Positions 1 to 11,103 of a stretch of 64,000 bases of DNA are shown piece by piece (positions within the stretch are counted from its first letter, which is position 1; each line of letters opens with the position of its first letter). Position numbers and translations under genes: made by a program. A model generated the notes under the pieces. That model saw only the letters and a program-made list of their open reading frames with translations, was not told the DNA's origin and made no database searches. Source of the stretch: Prosopocoilus inquinatus. Its lineage: Eukaryota; Arthropoda; Insecta; Coleoptera; Lucanidae. Location: positions 6,264,501 to 6,328,500 of the forward strand of contig CM069880.1 in NCBI GenBank assembly GCA_036172665.1, written 5' to 3'.

Positions 1-1485
1 CAGGAGTTCTAATTTGCTTGAATGATATTTGTTTTCAGCATCAGTTGTTTTGTTCGACTCACAATAAACTAGGTGCAGGCTTTCACCTTCTCCACCTTGC
101 AATAACATTCCTGCAATACCCAATGAGCTTGCGTCTGTGTGTAACTCAGTCCTTACCCAAGAATCGTATAACTTCAAGACAGGTTCTGAAGTTAATGCTT
201 CTTTTAATACAGTAAAAGATTTCTCCTGCGGCTCTCCCCAATTGAATGTAACATTTTTCTTCGTTAGAGAACTCAAACGTCTTGCTTTTATTGCGTAACT
301 GTTGATGAAACGTCTGAAAAGTCCCGTCAATCCAAGAAATCTTCGTAAATCATGGACATTCTCCGGCCTTGGGAAATTTTCAACCGTCAATGTTTTCCTA
401 ATGCCTGGCTTGATACCACCTTCAGAGATTTGAAATCCCAAACACTCCACCTCTTGCATTCCAAAATCACATTTGCTGAGCCTCAGAGTTAACTTGGCTT
501 CTCGAAGACATTGTAGCACCTTTTCTATCTTCTCTAATGTCTCCTCCCAGCTTCTCGCAGGAATTAGAATATCATCTAAATACAGAACGGCTACCTTATT
601 TCGCAATGGACCCAACACCAGATTCATCAGTCTTGAAAACTCATAAGGGGCATTTGTCAAACCGAAAACCATTCTCTCAAACTGTCCAGTCTCATCTAGC
701 GTGATGAAGGCTCTTTTGCTTAGCTTGCTCTGTCAAAGGCACCTGAAGATATCCACTCGCAAGATCAAGCGTTGCAAATATAACACTTCCTGCTAAATGC
801 TCAAGTTGTTCGTCAATATTCGGTATGGGGAAATTTAATTTCATCGTCTGACTATTTAGTTTACGATAGTCAACAACAAATCTCTGCTCTCCAGTTTTCT
901 TTGAGACTAACAAAACAGGGCTCGCATAAGGTGAGGTCATTTCAGTCACAATGCCATGCCTTTTCCACTCACGCACAATTTCTGAAATTACTTCCCTCTC
1001 ATGCATTGTCGCTCGATAAGGTTTACTTTACTCCTAACGGGCACATCGGAATCTTTAATGTCCATCTTGATTTTATCCGTACAACCAAGTTCGACCATGT
1101 TAAATGCGAAAATATTTCTGTACTTATTTAACAAAGTCAATAGTTCGGAAGCATCGCTTTCACTCACGGTAATGTCAATGTTAATCATGTCAAATGTTAT
1201 TTTATCCACAACTGTTAACGAGTCTTTTCTGTCATTCTCTTTAATTTTTACACACTCGGCCAAGTCATCTTCGATTCTCACCACATTAAATTTAGTTTGA
1301 TTCTGCACAGGCAAAATAAATTCTTCAGTCCCCAAAGAACCATACACAAAATTTATTTTTTCCTTTTTCAACAGCTGTCCATTGATAATATTCAATGAAA
1401 TTTTTCGTGGCTGTCCAACAATATCAATACGTTCAAATAATTCACTGTCTGAATAATCGAACTTCACCCAAACGCACATAAGCAA
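1..1485 (-). pseudogene. Retrotransposon pol: protease-RT spacer, reverse transcriptase and RNase H start
   Basis: The minus frame 988-1485 is the poorly conserved spacer ahead of RT. The frame 692-1006 starts RT (palm motifs including LDLASGYLQVPL). After a frame change near 700 the RT continues to the left edge and shows the catalytic YLDD box near 575-590. The connection to RNase H lies toward position 1. The subfamily differs visibly from the neighbouring plus-strand element. The frame change makes the copy non-functional. Confidence 0.75.
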
Positions 1486-1670
1486 TTTCTGGACGTTCCG
1501 TGTATGTTCGTCGTACTAATATATCTAATTGTTGCGCATCATTCGGAACAACCCACAGCTTGACATCCTCCACTCATACACCATCAATTGTCATGCTCGA
1601 GCGAACATAATGTTTACTCTTTACAACAGGTTTTATTGTTCCAAATCCGTACAATGTTTTCTGACCTGCT

Positions 1671-2484
1671 TTACATCACAGCTACTGCAGTTTCCCTTAT
1701 AGTACATATCGAACTACCAGGATCAATCAAACTTTGTAATTGCAGATCACCTAGCTCCACTTCTTTCACAAACTTGTTCAAATCATTTCCTGCAGGTAAG
1801 TCACAGCTTACTTCATTCACAGATTTATTCTTTACCGGTTCTACTGTTTTGTTCAACTTTGGGCAGTTCTTACGTACATGACCAGACGTTTTACAAAAAT
1901 AACACACCACACCAGTTTGTTTTGGCTCACCACAGTCTTTAGAAATATGTCCTTCTTTTCCATAATTGTAACAATGCACTTGTTTTTCAGCACTTGGTCC
2001 AGTCGTAGTCAGTTTTTCTCCTCTCTTGTAGTTATTGCCACTTAAGTTTCTGTCAATGTTTTTAACTCGTACTTCACATCGTCCAACTGTCAATTTCTCT
2101 GCCACTAAAATGTCTTTATATAACTCCTCGATATCTTGATAAGCTTTTGTTATCAGATTCCCTGCAATTTCTCTTGACAACAGACCTCTTAAAATTTCTT
2201 GCTTCGTTTCTTCAACCGACAGATTCATTTCACGACACAGGTTATGTTTTTCATAAATAAATAAATAAATATGATGCTGCTCCCTCATTTACATTTTGTA
2301 ATCTGTTACGCATTCTATCCCATTTATCACTTAAAGTCAGATTACTAATAAAAGTGCGCCTGAAAGCATTCTCAAAATCTTCCCACGATGTAATTTCATC
2401 TCGGTGTCCTCGGTACCAATGCTGCGCTGGTCCTGTTAAATATAAACGTGCGGTTTCGTTTTCTACGTCACCATTACTCAACAA
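1671..2484 (-). pseudogene. Retrotransposon gag and nucleocapsid, start of protease (frameshifted)
   Basis: Two overlapping minus-strand frames carry a gag-like segment (2251-2484) and a segment with two CCHC zinc knuckles (about 1870-1990), then an aspartic protease active-site motif of the form DPGSS near 1720. A run of ATTT units at about 2255-2275 sits exactly at the frame change, so repeat slippage probably caused the frameshift. The two knuckles, CYNYGKEGHISKDC and CYFCKTSGHVRKNC, are clear and identify nucleocapsid. The distance from knuckle to protease is normal for Ty3/gypsy. No joined reading is given here. Confidence 0.75.
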
Positions 2485-2873
2485 CTACGTTTCAGCAAAT
2501 AACTGAATTTAATGATTTCGCCAAATACAAAGTCACTCAAAGTACACTCTCACCGCGTGCACCCGTCTTACACCTGTCCTTTTCCGCAAAATCACAGTTC
2601 TCACCGTATAGGTTCACCGATTTCGCAGTCAGAATACCACCGTAATTTCACCTGCGTTCCTCGAAAAACTGTTTCCGTTCAAATCTCACTTCTGAAATGT
2701 AAAGTTCTTCGCCTTTAGAACTTCGACGGACGAAATAATACACTCACAAATAAATTGAAAAGGTATATATTTCAATAACTACAAACTAATAACACCAAGC
2801 AACCTAATGTGTCTACACCTTTACGCCATCTCCTTCCTGGTGGGTCGGTGTTGCCAACTGGTTGCTTACAACA

Positions 2874-4754
2874 CGAAGATTGGAAGTATGAAATTAAGAC
2901 AGGGTGTTAGTGGCGACATACTGGGAGTGGACTTCATGAAGAAAAACGGCTTGGTTGTAGATTTAAAAGATAAAGTTCTACGAATTGGATCTGAAGAATG
3001 CCTCTCCACGTTCCTGGAAATCTATCTACAGTGCTAAAAGTAATATTGGACGAAAGTGTAAACAGTCCAACCTTAACCGATAAGTTAATTCTGGCGAAGT
3101 TGGAAGGCAACCTTGGCAGCTATCCTGCCGGAATCATAGAGCCAACTGAGATCAGCAGCGCCAAGAAAGGAATTTTACTGGCTGGGACTCTGGTGAAGAT
3201 CTAAGAAACAATTCCTATTCGTCTTGCAAATGTCAACAGTCACCCAGTGACCATACCCAGCGCAACAGTGGTGGGCAAATGTGGACCACATTCCACCACT
3301 ACTGGAGAAATTGCTGGAAGATGTATTAACATCGTTAACACCTATGGAAACAGAAGACATAGGAGGACTGTTTTGAAAATTCAAAAGAATCTTCGCCTTT
3401 ACCGATGAAGACTTAACCCGGACGGACATTGTTCAGCACATAATAAACACTAGCGATTCGAATACAATTCGTCAACCCGCACGAAGACTGCCATTGGCGA
3501 GGAGAGAACAGGCTAACAAGTTAATCAAGAAGATGCAGGGCCATGAATTATTGAACCATCACAAAGTCCATGGGCATCTCCTGTTGTACTTATAATTAAA
3601 AAGGATGGCAGCACGCGTTTCTGTGTGGACTACAGGCGATTAAATGATATCACGAAAAAGGACAGTTATCCCTTACCCCGGTTTGATGACACAATTGACA
3701 ACTTATCTGGTGCGAGATAGTTTTCTACTCTGGACTTGAAAAGTGGCTATTGGCAAGTTGGAATGCATTCCGACGACAAGGAAAAAGTCAGCCTTCACTG
3801 CAGGTACTGGTCTATGGCCATTCAAGGTGATGCCTTTTGGTCTATGCAACGCCCCAGCCACTTTTAAGCGACTCATGGAATTGGTATTGCGTGGACTTAG
3901 TTGGAAGACTTGCCTCGTATACTTAGATGATGTGGTTGTGGTTGGAAGAACCTTCAGAGAACACCTTGTAAATCTGAGGAACGTTTTCCAGAGCATTGAA
4001 GAGGCGAAGCCAAAATTAAATCCAGCCAAATGCAAGGAAGAAGCAAGTGAATTACCTTGGACATGTCATCTCTGAGGCAGGAGTGGCGACCTACCCGGAC
4101 AGGATTTCAGCTGTTAAGAACTGGCCATCACCGAAGAATGTGCACGAATTAAGAAGTTTCTTGGGGCTCTACACCTATTACAGATGATTCGTTAAGAACT
4201 TTGCGAGGGCAGCGAAACCTATACATGCTCTGACCGAAGGAAAAACCACATTTTTCTGGAGTGTGGACTGCCAAGAAGCCTTTCATAATTTGAAGGATCT
4301 TTTAATGACTGCTCCTATATTGTCTTATCCAAAATCAGAGGGCAAGTTTGTTATTGATAGTGATGCTAGCAATTATGGGATTGGAGGCGTACTGTCACAA
4401 GTGCAAGACGGGCAAGAACGAGTTATTGGTTACTTCAGTAAAGTTTTATTGAAAGCTGAAAGAAACTACTGTGCAACCAGAAAGGAGCTTCTTGCCATGG
4501 TGAAGACAACAGAACATTTTCACAAGTATCTTTATGGCCGACAGTTTCATCTTCGAACAGACCATGCAGCATTGAAGTGGTTGCTTCAGTTTAAGAACAT
4601 AGAAGGCCAGCTTGCCAGATGGATAGAAAGATTACAGGAGTATGATTTTACAATCGAACATCGTCCAGGTGGAGTCCATAATAATGCGGACGCACTCTCC
4701 AGAAGACCTTGTCCTGAGGATTGTCGACACTGCTCAAAAGCAGAAAATAAATAA
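2874..4754 (+). pseudogene. Retrotransposon protease end, reverse transcriptase and RNase H (broken)
   Basis: The retropepsin C-terminal part (ILGVDF-like motif near 2920) is followed by degenerate RT. Frameshifts occur near 3200 and 3550 and an in-frame TAG at about 3717. An open RT palm segment at 3743-4075 has the FGLCNAPATF motif and a YLDD box near 3922. After another frame break, RNase H is open at 4263-4754, with the DSDASNYGIGGVL motif and a C-terminal DHAALKWLL block. These are standard Ty3/gypsy landmarks. The breaks rule out a working polyprotein. Confidence 0.8.
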
Positions 4755-5095
4755 GGGATAATTCCCATCAGAACCGGCGTCATAGTAGATAGGTGGCAAA
4801 CCCAGACCATTAAGAGGGAACAGCGAGAAGATCCTGAAATAAGAACCATAATTGAATGGAAGGAAAGACAGCAACGTTCCACCTGGGCAGAGATATCGGG
4901 GAAGAATCCAGTATTTAAAACTTATTGGGTCCAATGGGATTCTCTGGAATTGAAGAATGGGTTGCTAATGAGAAAATGGGAAACACTTGATGGGAGTGAG
5001 ATGAAGGACCAACTCGTGCTTCCAAGGGTAAGGGTCGCTGAGGTCTTGGAAGATATTCATGTACGTCCGGTGGACATTTAGGCATCAACAAGACA

Positions 5096-6094
5096 TTGTC
5101 GAAAGTACGAGAAAGGTTCTACTGGGCCAAATGTAGAACTGATGTGGAAAATTGGTGTGCCAGATGTACTACATGTGCTGCAGTATCTGGACCCGCGAAA
5201 AAGACTCGCGGAAATTTACACCCTTATAACGTTGGAGCACAATTCGAGAGGATTGCCATTGACTTAGCCGGACCATTTCCAGAAACCAACCACGGAAACA
5301 AATACATTATGGTAGTGACTGATTATTTCACCAAATGCCCAGAAGGTTATGCTTTACCAAACCAAGAGTCAATAACCGTTGTGAATGCCTGGATAGAGAA
5401 TTGGATAACAAGATTTGGAGTACCCATGGAGATCCATTCCGACCAAGGCAGGAACTTTGAAGGACACATTTTCCAGGACTTGACCAGGTTACTAGGCATT
5501 TTCAAATCGCGAACAACTCTCTTGTACCCACAGTCAGATGGAATAGTGGAGCGGTTCAATAGGACTTTGGAGAGACATCTGGCTAAAGTTGTTTCGAAGA
5601 ACCAACGGGATTGGGACGAACATCTTACCCTTTTCCTGATGGCGTACCGTTCTGCACAGCATGACACTACTAAACGAACTCCATACAGTGTCTTATTCGG
5701 AAGAGAAATGCGTCAGCCTTGTGACTTAAAATTTGGGCGACCAAAAACTCGACTGGGACTAAGTGAATACTCGCAAGAACTTGAACGCCGTTTAATGAAC
5801 ACTCACGAATATGTCCGACGTAACATCAGTTTGGCGACAGACAAAATGAAAACCCGCTATGATCGACGAGCCAATGAAACAAGATTCCAAGAAGGGGACC
5901 AGGTGTGGCTACACAACCCCAGAAGGACTCGTGGTATGTGCTCCAAACTACAGGCGCCTTGGGATGGACCCTATCAAATAATTAAGAGGATCAATGATGT
6001 GGTCTATAGGATACAAAAGCTACCCCGTGGGAAGATGAAAGTGATCCACATCGACCGTTTGGCTCCGTACTCTGTTCGGAACGAACAGAACTGA
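5096..6094 (+). pseudogene. Retrotransposon integrase (open frame, part of a broken pol)
   Basis: This is a continuous frame of about 330 codons. The N-terminal region has the tail of an HHCC zinc site (CARCTTC near 5155). The core has D in IDLAGPF (about 5258), D in HSDQGRN (about 5440) and E in GIVERFNR (about 5550), the DDE triad of retroviral-type integrases. The C-terminal part has the DQVWLHNP / GPYQIIKRI pattern of gypsy integrases. The frame ends at TGA 6092-6094, just before the polypurine tract and LTR. The ORF's first M is internal; the integrase begins a little upstream in another frame. Confidence 0.8.
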
Positions 6095-6104
6095 GAGGGG
6101 GCAG
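6093..6104 (+). other. Polypurine tract of the plus-strand retrotransposon
   Basis: A purine-rich GAGAGGGGGCAG stretch lies directly before the TG of the LTR, the normal place for plus-strand priming. Confidence 0.6.
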
Positions 6105-6436
6105 TGTTACAGCCGTGACGCGCAAACAGATCTATTTTTAGCGGCAGTAACGCCACCTTGTGTCACAGAACGTTACCGAAGCTACGTGGTCATTCTAGTA
6201 CGTTCGAGCAAAAGAGGGCTCTGCTATATAAGCCGTACGATCCGCCAGGAGTTTAGTTATGAAGTTAGCGAGCGAAGGATTCGTACCTCGAATAAGTAGA
6301 AAGTACATTTTGTAAAAGTGTTATTTGACAGACAAGCTCATTATGATTGTGTTGTTAATTGTGTAAAGCAACAACTTATAATTAAAGTGTTCTGAAATTT
6401 AACGGCTATAATTTGTGAATCCCCAAATTCGTAACA
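6105..6436 (+). repeat. 3' LTR of the Ty3/gypsy element (332 bp)
   Basis: The LTR starts with TGTTAC and ends with GTAACA, a perfect 6-bp terminal inverted repeat. It follows directly on the polypurine tract. A TATA-like CTATATAAG lies near 6231-6239 and an AATTAAAG poly(A)-like signal near 6380. The partner 5' LTR is not in the window. Confidence 0.8.
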
Positions 6437-6549
6437 TTATTAAGCGAGCCGATGTTTTGCGACGATGGAGTGGTCCAAAAGAATCACAGTAATAACATGC
6501 GGCTGCGGCCAAAAACAAAAATTGATCCTCAACATCCATATGCGACATT
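6437..6549 (-). pseudogene. Possible first exon of a PIF/Harbinger-type transposase, cut by the LTR insertion
   Basis: A minus-strand ATG at 6547-6549 opens a frame beginning MSHMDVEDQFLFLAAAACYY and later RRKTSAR, which runs into the LTR boundary at 6436. An acidic start, an alanine-rich helix and a basic RRK cluster are typical of the N-terminus of HARBI1-like nucleases, but the piece is under 40 residues and no DDE core is seen. It could be a chance frame. Confidence 0.25.
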
Positions 6550-6938
6550 TTACTATTATTAAATACCAGATATATAGCAAACAAGTAAACAATGTCCTGT
6601 CCTAGCATTTGTCGAAGACTTGTGCTAAACATTCATCGGTATTTGTATGCAACAAGTCGACAGTTTTGTACAGATTTGTTTTTGAATTTGTTGAAGACAT
6701 GGATGTAATGTAAACGGCCCTTTAAGGGTGTGGTTCGGAAGTATAATTTAAGTTGAGCGCCGTAGTACATGAAGCATCGCCTTTACCACTTTTCAATAAT
6801 ATAGCAATAAGTAGAAAACTTGACACGTCTTCTATTGTATCAATATAAAGTGAGTTACAGAAGACTGGTAATGCTGTACCAACCGGTAGTCAAAAGAATA
6901 CATGGAAAATTTATTGGCATACGTTAGAGGAATGGGGG

Positions 6939-7110
6939 TATAATAATTATATTATAATTATTTATAATTATACTATAATTATTTATAATTATACTATAAT
7001 TATACTATAATTATTTATAATTATACTATAATTATTTATAATTATACTATAATTATTTATAATTATACTATAATTATTTTATAATTATACTATAATTATT
7101 TTATAATTAT
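6939..7110. repeat. AT-rich tandem repeat
   Basis: Imperfect repeats of TATAATTATACTATAATTATT fill this stretch between the VPS25 exon a donor and the MITE. Confidence 0.85.
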
Positions 7111-7111
7111 A

Positions 7112-7326
7112 CAGGATGACTGATAAGTGGACGCATTCCTTTGAGGGAGTGTTAGTAGAGCTCATTTATAATTGATTTGACCATTTTCTTTAGAAATATC
7201 CTCCCTACTACCATTTATCTAAAGTTACTATTGCGTTTTGTATAATGCATATTACGGTTAAATCTGTTGCAAATGAGCTCTACTAATACGCCTTCAAAGG
7301 AATATGTCGACTTACCAGTCACCCTG
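7112..7326. mobile_element. MITE of 215 bp inside the VPS25 fragment
   Basis: Terminal inverted repeats of about 57 bp start CAGGATGACTGATAAG on the left. The right end, reverse-complemented, starts CAGGGTGACTGGTAAG. Both share GTTAGTAGAGCTCATTT-type inner sequence. The right end abuts VPS25 exon b and seems to have replaced its start. No clean target duplication is visible. Confidence 0.7.
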
Positions 7327-7722
7327 GACGTCTACCAGAGAGGCAGTAAATATTGTTCTTACTAATTATGAACTTACACAAGGAAATGATGTACAGGATG
7401 AAGGTATGATCATTAAATAATCAAAACTTTTAATAAATCTGCTTGTATATTTAAAATACATAATACATTTTTTATTTACTGCTTATAGAATTCTTTGGAT
7501 TGGATTCTAGCGTGCACATCAAGGAACTTCAGGCATTATTAAAATTTCACGGAAAATGTGTAGTTATATTGATTGATGACCAGCAAGGTGTAAAATTTTT
7601 CTAAGCTTCTTTTCATATATTATTACGTTATTATTAAGTAATGTATTTTTGATTCATTTACTACGACGTTCAACTTAAATGATACTCCTGCATGCGAACC
7701 ACACCCTTAAGAACATGCAGCG

Positions 7723-7894
7723 TAAGGGTTATCGCACACATAGCGCGGGGAACCGCGGCGCCGAAAATTACTTTTGCTGTATTCTTATGAGAATGCGCAC
7801 ACTTATGCGAAGCGCGGCGAAGCTACCCAACGTATCCAAGTACAGCTAAAAAAAAAGGCGCCGCTCTTCGCCGCGCTGTAATGTGCCAGAACCT
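7723..7894. mobile_element. Short GC-rich inverted-repeat element (MITE)
   Basis: Ends of about 40 bp are inverted copies: the left has AAGGGTTATCGCAC and CGCGGCGCC, the right has GGCGCCGCTCTTCGCCGCGC and GTGCCAGAACCTT. The arms are far more GC-rich than their surroundings. Confidence 0.6.
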
Positions 7895-7929
7895 TAAGGG
7901 CTATGAAACTGTCAAATGGTATCATTTAT

Positions 7930-7980
7930 GAACAGATAAAACAGCGACAAAAAAAAACGATTTGCAACAAAATTTTTAAG
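7930..7980 (+). repeat. Deleted fragment of the hammerhead-bearing repeat family
   Basis: GAACAGATAAAACAGCGACA is followed directly by a poly-A stretch and CGATTTGCAACAAAATTTTT. Both pieces are parts of the unit seen at 39.8-40.5 kb, joined with the middle (including the ribozyme) missing. Confidence 0.5.
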
Positions 7981-9888
7981 GTATCATTTATGGTGAGCAT
8001 CGTCGTACGTTATAATTTTTGTTGGATATATGTTGTTTATTGCTATTAATACTTAACGTGATAATTCATGGTAATGATAACTGTAATAAAAAGCAAGAAC
8101 TTAATACTGTGCAATAAATATATTTTAGCAATTAATTTTCTATCACTATTAGTTTGCAATATATATAACGTTCGTAATACAAATAAAGTATTAATCTGCA
8201 CTTACCATGGGCGTAGCTCGGGGTTAATATACGGAGAGAAAAAAATGAGCAGTTATTTGAACTTTTACAATACCGACTCACTCGATCGTCTAATAAATTT
8301 TAGTTTACTATCTAGGGAATTCAGTGAAATTTTCAAATTCTGTATATTCTGTTGTTTTTAGGCCCGATCTTTCCAACCTTCTAATAAATTTATTTGACGA
8401 ATAACCATGACAACCATTCATAAAATTCAACTTATTTACCAAATAATGGGAACTTTATTAGCAAGTGGAAATATCGGCTCATATAGTATTAGTATATTAA
8501 TAATTACCATAAAAATACCATAAAAACATATTATTTTAAATATGCAAATGTGTTTAGAAAAAAGTCTGGCTGCGCCCATGGCACTTACATTAATTTATTA
8601 TATCCGAAGTAAATTTGTTACAATCTCACAAGTAAAAAACTTATATGGAAGTGACAAAACATTTAAAAAAATACTGAACAGTAGCACCATGTTAGATTCT
8701 ACGTACAAACACCAAAGTTTTTTTTTTTTATTTATACTTTTAATTTCTTAATATTAGAAATGGAAACTTCCTCGGCGAATTATACCACAGATTACATAAA
8801 ATAATCAAATAGGGACATTAGAAGTATATAAGTATTATTATTTAATATAAAATTAATAAATAGGCGTATACAGTGTGTTTCGATATTTGTGTATACAGAA
8901 AGTGGGATGATTTATAAAATAAGCTGAGCTGAATTCTTTACGATTTTTTGATTAGATCAATAGCATTTTGTTTATTAAGATTTTTAGTGTTCAATCGAAT
9001 AGGGCTATTTAAAAAAATCAATAAGAGATATTTAAAAACAAAAATGGTTTTTGTCAGAAGTCTAGTGATGCATTTTAAAAGCAATTTAAATTGTGTAGAA
9101 TGATCAATAATTACTCTAATGGAGAATACTGTGATATGACAATGCCATTAGGGAATTATGGCGTTTCTACCATATATTGTCATCACACTTTCTATATTTG
9201 CGAATATAGAAACATTCTCCGGCTGAAACGGCAAAGTAATACTACGCGATCGCATTATATTTTTTATTTTATTATACCGAATAGATCATCATTCATCATT
9301 TACGAAATAACTTTCAAGAATTAAGGTTTCTCAAACATTTGAAACAGTTAATATATCACTGTACAGCTTTAAATTTAATAGACAGTATAACCAAAGTTTC
9401 TTCAACATCCACAACTTGTTTTTAATTTCGATCGCATGGTAGAAATGAATAAATTACATCACCAAGCGCATTTGAACCCTATTAACATTGTAAATTTTTG
9501 AAGTTTTAGTTATAAATATTTTACCAACAGAACACGATTTCGGGGCATTAACATTTATTGTACTTTCCAAAAGATTTGATAATATACTAATAGAACGAAT
9601 GTACACTGTACTTGCATTGTTTTTTTTTTTTAGTTGAGCATTTGCATATATCACATTGTAATAAAGATAGATTTAAGAAAATTGAAACGAATAAATAATT
9701 TTAACTTGCTTCAGTGTTGACTTACATACAAAATACTATTATAATTTAGAATTCTAACTGAAAGTCAGCGACTTGAGAAAACACAAGAACAGCAAATTAC
9801 ACAAACTAATGAGTATTTTATTCGTAAGTAACTCTGTTTTAATCATTTGATGCAGTTCTACAATAGTGTAGTTCCTGCAATAATATAT
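7981..9888. other. Intergenic, AT-rich; one weak inverted-repeat pair
   Basis: No gene is recognised. ACTTACCATGGGCGTAGC at about 8200 and the inverted GGCTGCGCCCATGGCACTT at about 8568-8587 could be the ends of a decayed element of about 390 bp. Short open frames here have no recognisable content. The 3' flank of XXYLT1 (minus strand) lies at its right end. Confidence 0.4.
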
Positions 9889-11103
9889 CTATTGTTTAGG
9901 TATTTTAGTATTACAGTTTCCATGTAATACAACAACCTTATGGTCACACTTAAAGTAAAAATTAAAAATGTCTCTGTAGCCATGATCTCTCCACCAAACG
10001 CATAACTGTCTGTTAAAACCACAGTTCAAAGTATGAAATAAATGGGGTTTCTCATAACCAAGTAGAGTGTAGAAATCTTGATCTCCTAAATGACCCCTGA
10101 AGTTATACTTTTCAACAATGACATTAACATATTCCTTAGATATCGCTGTTAAATATTCATCTGATTCCCTTATTGCACTGAGATTTAACAGAATAACTCC
10201 AGAATTGTAGCCTTGAAATCCATTGGGGTGAGAAGTATTAGACATTTTTTCCGAGTGATAATAATCCCCAAATGTCGTATTGTGCTTTGACTTATATGTA
10301 TGCAAAATATGGCGATAAACTGGCGTTAATTCAGGAGCAAGACCAAATAACACATTTTCTTTAAAACTAAAAAAACAGAACAAGTTACATAAGTGTTGCC
10401 AGAAAATCAAAAAAATGTATTTTACATACCTCTTAAATTCATCAAATAAAAATAATATATCATTCTTAAAATACAAGTCACAGTCTAAGATTATTGCTGT
10501 TTTTTGATTTTTTGGTGCTAAACGATACAGTCCCAGTGATAAATAAAATAATGCATCACTATAATAAGTACCTATAAAATGAAGCGATTAAAAGAATGTT
10601 TAAATACAAAATAAGCTTCGATTACCTGGCCGTGAACTAAAATAGGGTGTCATAGTTTGCACTATATCTTCAATGTCTTTAGCACAGGAATGCACATCGT
10701 AGAAGGTATAATTAAGAAGAACGTTTGTAACATTGAATGTATTGCTGATTATTTTTGTTGCAAATACTTTTGAACTGCTATCAACAATTATATGAAATTG
10801 CAGAGGTACTGAACTTACATTCAACAAGTTTAAAATTAGGTTGTTAAAGTTATACATTAAAGGGGACTTATCGATTACTTTTGTAAATATTAACCACACG
10901 TTATAATCACCATCACTATTAATTATTTTGTTTTCATTCTTCGTTATTAAGACATTGTCGGTGTATTTTAAATTTAATTTTACGTTATATTTTAGATTGA
11001 TTGTATCAACGATGGTAAATCCATAAAAAACCATTCCAAGAATGCAGAGAAAAATCGACAGGTTAAATAAAACTTTTAGGCAATATGTTTTAAAACAAAA
11101 CAT
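9889..11103 (-). CDS. XXYLT1: Xyloside xylosyltransferase 1 homologue (XXYLT1), three exons
   Basis: Exons on the minus strand are 11103-10626, 10571-10430 and 10366-9889, with GT-AG junctions in consistent phase (1, then 2), giving about 365 residues. The human protein is slightly longer. The enzyme adds the second xylose to the O-glucose trisaccharide on Notch EGF repeats in the ER/Golgi. The N-terminus is short and basic, then a hydrophobic segment (about residues 9-28), as in a type II membrane protein. Exon 2 holds the metal-binding DxD motif as LDCD followed by LYFKNDI. Exon 3 has GYNSGVILLNL, GDQDFYTLL and the terminal HGNCNTKIP, the second metal/nucleotide motif of the GT8-type fold. 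ATG 11103 was chosen because the upstream extension lacks an ATG in frame. The family is clear; substrate is inferred from the family. Confidence 0.87.

Larger units (their letters stand above)
1..2873 (-). mobile_element. Ty3/gypsy-type LTR retrotransposon, 5' part, truncated by the window edge
   Basis: Read on the minus strand, gag, nucleocapsid, protease, reverse transcriptase and the start of RNase H follow in the order usual for Ty3/gypsy, from about 2484 down to position 1. The element runs off the left edge. Its right border is inferred near 2873, where minus-strand TGTTGTAAGC could be the start of an LTR and where the plus-strand coding sequence of the next element begins. About 390 bases between gag and that border would hold the 5' LTR and leader, but I could not fix the inner LTR end or a primer-binding site. 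The reading frame is broken in several places, so it is a dead copy. Confidence 0.75.
2874..6436 (+). mobile_element. Second Ty3/gypsy retrotransposon, protease to 3' LTR, plus strand
   Basis: The end of the protease, RT, RNase H, integrase, polypurine tract and 3' LTR follow in order. Gag and the 5' LTR are not present to the right of the minus-strand element. The simplest reading is that the minus-strand element landed inside this one and the missing half lies left of the window. RT is broken by frameshifts and a stop codon between about 3200 and 3740, whereas the integrase frame is open for its whole length, so the damage is uneven. Confidence 0.8.
6861..7604 (+). pseudogene. VPS25: VPS25 (ESCRT-II subunit) C-terminal exons, fragment
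   Basis: Exon a (6861-6937, after a TTACAG acceptor) encodes a segment ending KIYWHTLEEWG, matching the PEEWG region of VPS25. Exon b (to 7403) encodes NIVLTNYELTQGNDVQDE and exon c (7489-7604) encodes EFFGLDSSVHIKELQALL, ending in GVKFF and a stop. The final GVKFF-stop is the conserved VPS25 terminus. VPS25 forms ESCRT-II with VPS22 and VPS36 and links to ESCRT-III. The phases of exons b and c match across a GTATGA...TTATAG intron. The N-terminal winged helix is absent, and the join between exons a and b, roughly ten residues, has been replaced by AT repeats and a MITE. It is therefore a broken copy rather than a working gene. Confidence 0.75.
6726..7706 (+). mobile_element. TTAA-flanked inverted-repeat element carrying a VPS25 gene fragment
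   Basis: The left end at 6726 (GGGTGTGGTTCG) and the right end at 7706 (CGAACCACACCC) are inverted repeats about 50-60 bp long, including a shared ATTTAAGTTGA block and CG-CGTAG block, with one indel of about 8 bp. Both ends are flanked by TTAA (6722-6725 and 7707-7710), the target duplication of piggyBac-type transposons. No transposase is inside. The interior contains the C-terminal exons of VPS25, an AT-rich tandem repeat and a nested MITE. Similar TTAA-adjacent ends occur near 44,425-44,435. Confidence 0.65.

Noticed and set aside
3703..4035. Minus-strand frame opposite the reverse transcriptase
   Set aside because: It is antisense of the YLDD-containing RT segment on the plus strand.
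6939..7110. Possible CRISPR-like array
   Set aside because: It is a simple AT-rich tandem repeat without spacers.
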